Assembly (NCBI GenBank): GCA_009801015.1
Contig: VHZZ01000810.1
Span: 89,282 to 112,639 of the forward strand
Length of the DNA: 23,358 bases
Source of the DNA: Silene noctiflora
Lineage: Eukaryota; Streptophyta; Magnoliopsida; Caryophyllales; Caryophyllaceae
Direction of reading: 5' to 3'
Shown: in pieces, positions 17,721 through 23,358 of the stretch
Layout of the letters: each line of letters begins with the position of its first letter
How positions within the stretch are numbered: position 1 is the first letter of the stretch
Program-made: the position numbers and the translations under genes
Notes under the pieces: generated by a model
What the model was told of the DNA's origin: nothing
The model's database searches: none
Seen by the model: only the letters and a program-made list of their open reading frames with translations

Positions 17721-20500
17721 TCGTATTTTTTTACTGATATTTATAGAAATACCGCCAAACACCCGATGATGATAAGACACATGTATATTTATCGAAACCA
17801 CTCATTAATGGATTTCGTTTTGTGATGCGAAGCGAGATTAATTGACGGTTTTTTATAATTTAAATGAAATTTAAATTATTAATGAGTTTTGAAATAAATG
17901 AAGTTTACTTAATCATTTTTGAATTTAATTTGAATATTGGCCATTAATAATATTTATTTGAAAATAAATTATTTAAAGCATTTATTTAAATTAATTTGAG
18001 TTTAAGTATTTTGATTTGAAAAATCAAATTGTGTAACGATTTTTATTTATCGCTTTTATTTTAATTGAAAAGTTTGAATTTTAAAGAAGGTTTTTGAACC
18101 CTTCTTAGGAGCAGTCCTTGAGCTCGTTTACGTGTGTTTTTGGGCTCGAATTTTAAGGTGTTTTTAGCCCAATCCTTCCCCCATCAGGTCGTGTGTTCAG
18201 CCCCCCATACCAACACCAATTCCTTTCCCTTTTCCCTAGCCAAACCACGCACCGAACCCAACCCCATGCTCAACCTGAGTCCCTGTTTAGGCCACCCCAA
18301 ATCCACACCCAACCACATTCCTTTCGACTCAAACCAAGTCTGACTCACTCACCTCACCTAGACCACGTCCCTAGCCTATTTATTAGCTCTAACTCACGTC
18401 CTAACCAAGCTACGAACCCGTGCCCAGCTGAACCCGAGAGCACGAGTCCGTGTTCTGGTTTTTTAGCATGGCTTAAACCATGGTTCGTGCTCTATCCACC
18501 ACCACACCGACACTCCTGGCTTTTCCCATCAAGAAAGCCATCTCCTATCTTCTATTTCCAGCTACAAGAGATGCTAAAAAGATAAAGAAGCAATCCACCA
18601 GAAACCCTTTGAAAACCCAGAAAACCGAGCACAGGACACCACTGCATACACCCTTTGAAATCTCCCTTCGAAACTCCACCAAACCACCTTTGAAATTCAC
18701 GAAAAGCAACCTACACTACCACACACACTACTACAAATCCCTTACGTTGATGACGCTTTCGTATTGATGCTTTTATAAAGCGTCGAATTCTATTTTTTTG
18801 GAAACCGCCCTCACATACTAATTAGAAACAAGCACAATTTTCTAAATTCACCAAAATCCCCCCGCTAATATCACTGCCCCTTTACTCTATCATCTCATTT
18901 CTTCAATTAAAAAACCCTAACCTTCAAAATTCTGGTTCAATCATCAACAATTTTCGATTCAATCATCAGCAAAGACGTCAATCATCAGCAAAGACGATTC
19001 ATTCAGCAATTATTTGTTCAATCATCAGCAAATACGATTCAATCATTAATTTTCTGTTCAATCTGCCGATCAATTCTAATTCTTCAACTAGCTAACGAAT
19101 TTAGGGAGAGTCCTTAACCCATAATACGAGTCATACTTGTGCTTAGGTAACGATTTGTGCATTAATTTGCAAACTTTGTTACGTTTGCCCTTGTTGTGAG
19201 CACATACTGTATTGGTTCATTTCTCGTTGTTTTAAATCGGTTTTTTGTCAAGGTTTTTTGCTATAATCTTAAAATTTGAAATCCCACGATTCTGAAACAT
19301 CTTTTAAAACAAAAATCCATTGAAAACGAAGTCACAATTGCCTTTTGAATCGGTCGCACGAAGTGCATTAAAACATGTTTAAGATATTGTTTTGTTCGCA
19401 AAGTTTGATTTGTTTGAAAACCGTCAACGACATACCTTCTATCAAAGCTTGTATACGAGATCCCGAGTAGTGTCTAACTTACATGTAAGTTGAGGATGCA
19501 AAACCCAATCTCTTTCTCGTTTTTTCATGTATTATATCGTTAATTATCGCTTGTTTTTGTTAATTAATATCATATTGCTAATATTGTTATCGGTTATCGA
19601 TCATTAATGATTATGTTGATGGATTAATTGCTGTTAGGATTAGTAATTTTATGTCGTCACATGCTTAGTATGTTGGTATGTTCAAGTTAGATTGTTTATT
19701 TGATCGTAAGCATGTTTTAATTAAGTTTTCGCATGTTTAGTTAGATGAACGATTTAACTTGTTTGATGATAAGCATGTTGCCTTATATCTATGAAATAGA
19801 TTATGTTTAATTGATTAAGATGAAAAATTTATTAATTATGATGAAGTTTAGATAATGGATTGAATGAAATTTGCATGTTTGTTTTCATTGCATGATTCGA
19901 TTCATTGCATGTAGTAATTTGTTAAATCGCATCTTTAATCGGTTGTCATGTATCATTAGTGTCGCACGTTTTATTTGCTAGAGTAGGATTAGGATTAGTC
20001 CTAAATTTTGCACAATGAGATGATTTATGTGTCTAGTTCGATTTACGCGATTATATTGTATATGCATGATGTTTATATCGTTTTATTGTTTAAAACCATT
20101 AATTCGTCACTTTACCTAATTAAATTTATAGAATACGAGTTTAAATGAATTAGAAATTCTTTAGGTCATACATGAACTTAGACATGGGATTTAAATGAAT
20201 TTCAATAGAAGATTAAATGAATTCATCTCTTCTACGACGATTTTCTCGCTACTTGAAATGCACCTGCTTACCATCCGTTTCATGACACTCGATGATTAGA
20301 ATAGCAATTGACCACCCATGTTGGCCGTGTATGGCCATGTACATCTCTCGGCCTTTGTTCCCTTTTTGGTTCATTTTTATTGTATTGTTCATTGTTTAAT
20401 CATTACGTTTATTGCTTTTGTTATTGTAATTAATCGTTTTAATCCACGTTGTAATTATTGTAGTAATTTCGGGTCAATGTAATTTAAATAAGGGTCAAGT
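17720..20500. other. 2.8 kb of gene-free, probably retroelement-derived sequence
   Basis: Very AT-rich DNA (17720-18110) passes into C-rich DNA (18170-18740) and then long T-rich DNA (19080-20500). Open frames in the C-rich part have Pro/His/Ser-rich, non-conserved products and are not called genes. A cluster of CAATCATCAGCAAAGACG units is present around 18938-19046. Composition blocks like these are common in long LTRs and untranslated leaders of plant retrotransposons, but I see no LTR pair, primer-binding site or polyprotein motif. Confidence 0.35.
18938..19046. repeat. Interspersed CAATCATCAGCAAAGACG repeats
   Basis: CAATCATCAGCAAAGACG occurs exactly at 18960-18977 and 18979-18996, with a one-base variant at 19020-19037. 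Degenerate starts lie at 18938 and 19040. Spacing is irregular (19 then 41 bp), so this is a degenerate tandem array with no coding role visible. Confidence 0.75.
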
Positions 20501-20505
20501 GTACA

Positions 20506-20900
20506 TCCTGTCTCAAATCTTCCCTTGGATTCCTTCCAAGGGAAGTCACTTACATAGAGATAAGGATCCTTGTAAGGAACAACAACCACAACACAATCGA
20601 AAAAACATCATCAGTCAATCAATTACAACAAGAACTGCATGTTCTTTCTAGAAGTAAGACTACCTAAAGCATCTAAGATAGAGACCGAGATTGAGCCTCA
20701 CGCCAAAGGTCCCAGCTTTACTTATGAGGATACCATACTGACTTAGGCACCAGAGAGGGCCCCCTCGGGACACCCCCCGAGGCCCTGTGTGTTACGTGTG
20801 TAGGCAAAGCTCGAGGCAGCAGGGACATCATTTAATTCAACATCCGAAAGGAGCGCGTTGACCAGACCTAGGTTTGGGCAACGTTGACTTGCTTGTTTTC
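20506..20900. mobile_element. LTR-retrotransposon-like fragment
   Basis: The block contains CTGACTTAGGCACCAGAG (about 20729-20746) followed by a GC-rich hairpin of GGGCCCCCTCGGG and CCCCGAGGCCC (about 20756-20786). From memory, a motif of the form ACTTRRGCRTCGGAG before GC-rich sequence is usual in the R/U5 part of many plant Ty3/gypsy LTRs. A perfect 11-bp hairpin, CTTCCCTTGGA with loop TTCCT, lies at 20519-20545. No polyprotein is present and the LTR ends are not identifiable. Confidence 0.4.
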
Positions 20901-21080
20901 AACCCGAAACAGAAACCAAAACAATAATTGCCAAATCTTCAACTATCATAGTCGTCGCCCACTTCAAGCACAACCACCACTCCCTTTAACCAAAACAATA
21001 ACAAACCGAGTGTTGATTCCAGGTGAGATTCTCGACGAGATTACGGCTGACATCAATGGCTGGTTTTGGAGCCGAGATTG

Positions 21081-21760
21081 ATGGTGTTTATGCGGGTGAG
21101 TGTTGAATCCAGACAAAGTTTCTGGCAAAACGATTGGGTTCTACGGGGGAGGGTGGATTCCCGACGAGTTGGAGTGGTTGGCTGGTGGTGGTGGTGGTGG
21201 TGAGTGTGGAGTGTGCGGTGTGGGGTGGTGGTTAATAAGTAATACTTCTAATAATAATCCTAAATAAAGGGAGTATTTTTATTAAAAAAATACCGAGATT
21301 AAAAAAGTAACCTCTTAAACAGGTAACTGGTTACCTTAGTCTATTTTGAGAATATTGCATCTGAAGTATGGTTTATTGTGGAATTAAATGAATTTCGAAT
21401 TATTATAAAAATACACGCATAGATGGGATTATTACTATTAAATAATCATATTTTAAACCCACTTTTACAAACAAAACACTATTCATAAGTCTGAACACGA
21501 GTCTTGAAAACTCAAGACTCAATCAAAGAGTCACAAAACAAAAACCTACTTTAATGCTAGTATGAGCGTGAGACTCTTCCAAGTATGAGCTTTTACTCAT
21601 GGTTAAACTTAGCCTTAGAACAAATTAAAATGAGTCAATAAGACTCCACTTGCCTAGACAAGATAATAGGCCAAAGTGTTTTTCTTTTTCCATTTACATT
21701 TATAACATACAGGAAAAATTCACACAAATAATCTCAAGTATCCTTTTATCTTCCTAAAAT
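21081..21760. other. Gene-free spacer with short repeats
   Basis: It includes a (GGT)6 run at about 21184-21202 within a G-rich patch. A GGTAAC-TG-GTTACC inverted repeat lies near 21320-21335, and a perfect 9-bp hairpin GAGTCTTGA/TCAAGACTC with a 4-nt loop at 21499-21520. No protein-coding or RNA gene is supported. Confidence 0.5.
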
Positions 21761-22090
21761 CACTACGCCAAATCCGGGATTTAATAACGGACAATACACA
21801 ACGGTTTCATGCATAACATATTGTTATTTAGAGTATCGTTGTCAACATATTGGCGGAAACCTCGAGGGCGCAATTTTCCCATAATTAGTACGGCGGATAT
21901 AAAAGGCACCCGCTGTTATATACATGTTACAACGGTTTCTCATATAATCGTTGTTACAATTCTTCAACGACATTAACCAAAAGCGTTGTAATATTATGTA
22001 CAATAACAGTTTTCGTACTAACGGTTGTTAAATTTCTTCAATGGTTAATTATGAACCATTATAAAATTGTTAACATCAATAGTTATTCTA
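21761..22090 (+). mobile_element. CACTA (En/Spm) transposon terminus with subterminal repeats
   Basis: CACTACGCCAAATCCGGG at 21761 matches the terminal inverted repeat typical of plant CACTA elements. Downstream are many copies of an ACAACGGTT-type motif in both orientations (for example 21799, 21930, 22020 direct; 21836, 21948 inverted), the arrangement of transposase-binding subterminal repeats in this superfamily. The other end (expected to read TTTGGCGTAGTG) is not found before 23358, so the element is either truncated or extends beyond the window. No transposase motif is recognised. Confidence 0.6.
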
Positions 22091-22103
22091 GAAAATTTGT
22101 GAT

Positions 22104-22443
22104 GTGGCTCATATTTACACACCTTTACCTCCTTTTCCCATCTTATTTTGCATGCTAATACGGTTTTTTATAACTATTTGCCTAACAAATTGCTTTCTAT
22201 TTGTCTTCCAAGTGTGTTTATACATGATTTGTAGGAAAAGAGCCAAACAAGGCGGAATTCCATCCATTACGCACCTTGAGAGCTACGTGAGGAGCATAGG
22301 AGATTAGCATGAAGAGGAGATAAAGCACCATGGACCCGTAGGATCAATAAGACGAGCTAATAGGGCAACGGAGGACAATCCTCACGAGCCCGTATACCAC
22401 CCCGCGGATTATGGGGTAGCAAACATCTTGGGAAAGGAATACT
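22104..22443 (+). pseudogene. Broken open frame, possibly transposon-derived
   Basis: The frame is open for 67 codons to a TAG at 22305-22307 and stays open beyond it for 44 more codons to a TAG at 22441-22443. The product is hydrophobic at first, then basic (CRKRAKQGG), and after the stop contains RRANRATED and HPADYGVANILGKEY. No family is recognised. It lies just inside the CACTA end, so it may be element-derived; alternatively the basic part could be an exon beginning after the TTGTAG at about 22233. It is not a confident gene. Confidence 0.25.
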
Positions 22444-22450
22444 AGATGAG

Positions 22451-22534
22451 CTCGAGGGAGTTCATGACAAACTCGAGCGAGTTCCTGCATAACTCGAACG
22501 AGTTCCCCTAGAGCTCGCATGGGTTCTTGAGCAT
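22451..22534. repeat. Four-unit 21-bp tandem repeat
   Basis: CTCG starts recur at 22451, 22472, 22493 and 22514, an exact period of 21. The unit consensus is CTCGAGCGAGTTCCTGCATAA with increasing divergence in the last copy. CTCGAGNGAG is itself near-palindromic. Since 21 is divisible by three, any frame through it repeats every seven residues; on the minus strand this gives ELVRVMQ, ELARVCH and ELPRAHL. Confidence 0.85.
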
Positions 22535-23358
22535 ATATCCCTATTCCAGAGCTAATTCCCACGAGCTGCTCTGGAGCCTTACAAGAAAATGGATTTGTTT
22601 TATGGGCATACCCTTTATTTAAGCCTTAGTTAGCCCTAATCTTATAACGGATATAAATACCTCGTTTTGTAATATTTCTAATTATGCTTCATTAGACTTA
22701 GAAAGCTCCTTAGATTATAATACTCTCTTAGATTAAGAGTAGATTAGTCTTTAATATTTCCACAAAGCACTTTAATCTTTCAATAATTGTTCTTCCAATT
22801 TACATCTTCAATACTTTAAACTTGGATTTCTTAGGTATGTATTTGAAGACTAAGTGACACGTCTCCATCTTTATGCAAGGATCCATATTTTTTTATGCTC
22901 ATCTTTACTTTTCAAGTTGGTATCTTTCTTATCTCTCTTTAACCATTTGTTCTTACTTGCTTCATATCATCATGTTAAGTTTAGTCTCTTTGTTTGTTGT
23001 TGTTGTTATTAGCATAGTTATCATGATGATTAATGACTAGTAGCCTTGCTAGGGTTAATGGGGGATTAAGGGGATAATTAAAAGGAAAATCTATGCTTGT
23101 TGAGTCTATCAAAATGGATTAATTGTTGTGGTTTCAACTAGTGCATACTAAGTGTTTAATGAAATGCGTGTTTGATAAACTTGTATAAATGTCTATCTAT
23201 TTAACACTCCTATAAGATCGAGAGGTTTAGGAGTTGTTAGACCTTGCACTATGTTGGTGGGTAGAACGAGTGTACGCGAGAGCTAACTCGAATCAACCTA
23301 AGTAGGGTGATAAGTATATTTTATATAGGATTATACTCCTCATCTTAGCTCGGTTTTA
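22535..23358. other. AT-rich, probably retroelement-derived end of the window
   Basis: A TATA-like ATATAAATAC at 22651-22660 is followed by short T/A-rich sequence of the kind seen in LTR promoter regions. Further right, sequence around 23215-23330 looks like the untranslated leader of a plant LTR retrotransposon. No LTR pair, primer-binding site or coding region is visible, so this is a description of character and not a firm call. Confidence 0.25.

Noticed and set aside
18134-18767. Overlapping Pro/Ser/His-rich frames in a C-rich stretch
   Set aside because: Three overlapping frames of biased composition with no motif; they reflect base composition and not coding selection.
1-23358. CRISPR array, operon or bacterial mobile element
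   Set aside because: The window is clearly plant nuclear DNA with spliced genes; the direct repeats present are irregular or tandem without spacers.

Overview
The window is nuclear DNA from a flowering plant, almost certainly a eudicot. It holds two multi-exon genes with GT-AG introns, AT-rich non-coding sequence, a plant-specific NAC transcription factor and several plant MITE families. The order cannot be fixed from the sequence; the many short Stowaway-type elements would suit Caryophyllales such as beet or spinach, but that is a guess.

Layout. Positions 1-1731: gene debris (a short acidic open frame and an F-box-like fragment), a 459-bp Harbinger/Tourist-like MITE, and the probable promoter and 5' leader of the first gene. 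Positions 1732-12134 (+): a 14-exon gene for a 1067-residue guanylate-binding-protein-like GTPase of the GBPL3 type. It has a dynamin-like GTPase head, a helical middle, a long coiled coil, basic nuclear-localisation-like clusters and a SAP-like C-terminal tail. Its introns carry a Stowaway MITE (intron 7), a 311-bp tandem duplication that copies part of exon 9 (intron 9), and a larger Harbinger-like element with an internal 170-bp tandem repeat (intron 13). Positions 12135-13501: a convergent intergenic region with a 33-nt T tract. Positions 17072-13502 (-): a three-exon, 325-residue NAC transcription factor of the SND2/SND3 (NAC073/NAC010) subfamily, with an 18-residue poly-asparagine tract encoded by an (ATT)n microsatellite. 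Its 2.4-kb second intron contains a Stowaway MITE, a perfect 44-bp tandem duplication and a cluster of GTGTCGGACACG motifs. Positions 17073-17600: NAC promoter. Positions 17600-23358: no convincing gene. This part is transposon-derived sequence: LTR-like fragments, one CACTA transposon end, a four-unit 21-bp repeat and short hairpins.

Function. Both genes are plausible nuclear regulators. GBPL3 of Arabidopsis is known at the nuclear pore basket and in nuclear condensates, and SND2-type NACs act in secondary-wall transcription. Nothing in the sequence shows that they work together; they are convergent neighbours with separate promoters.

No wholly new biological system was found. The most notable items are the recent duplication that created an orphan exon copy with an intact 5' splice site, the coding microsatellite in the NAC gene, and the SAP-like tail on the GBP.
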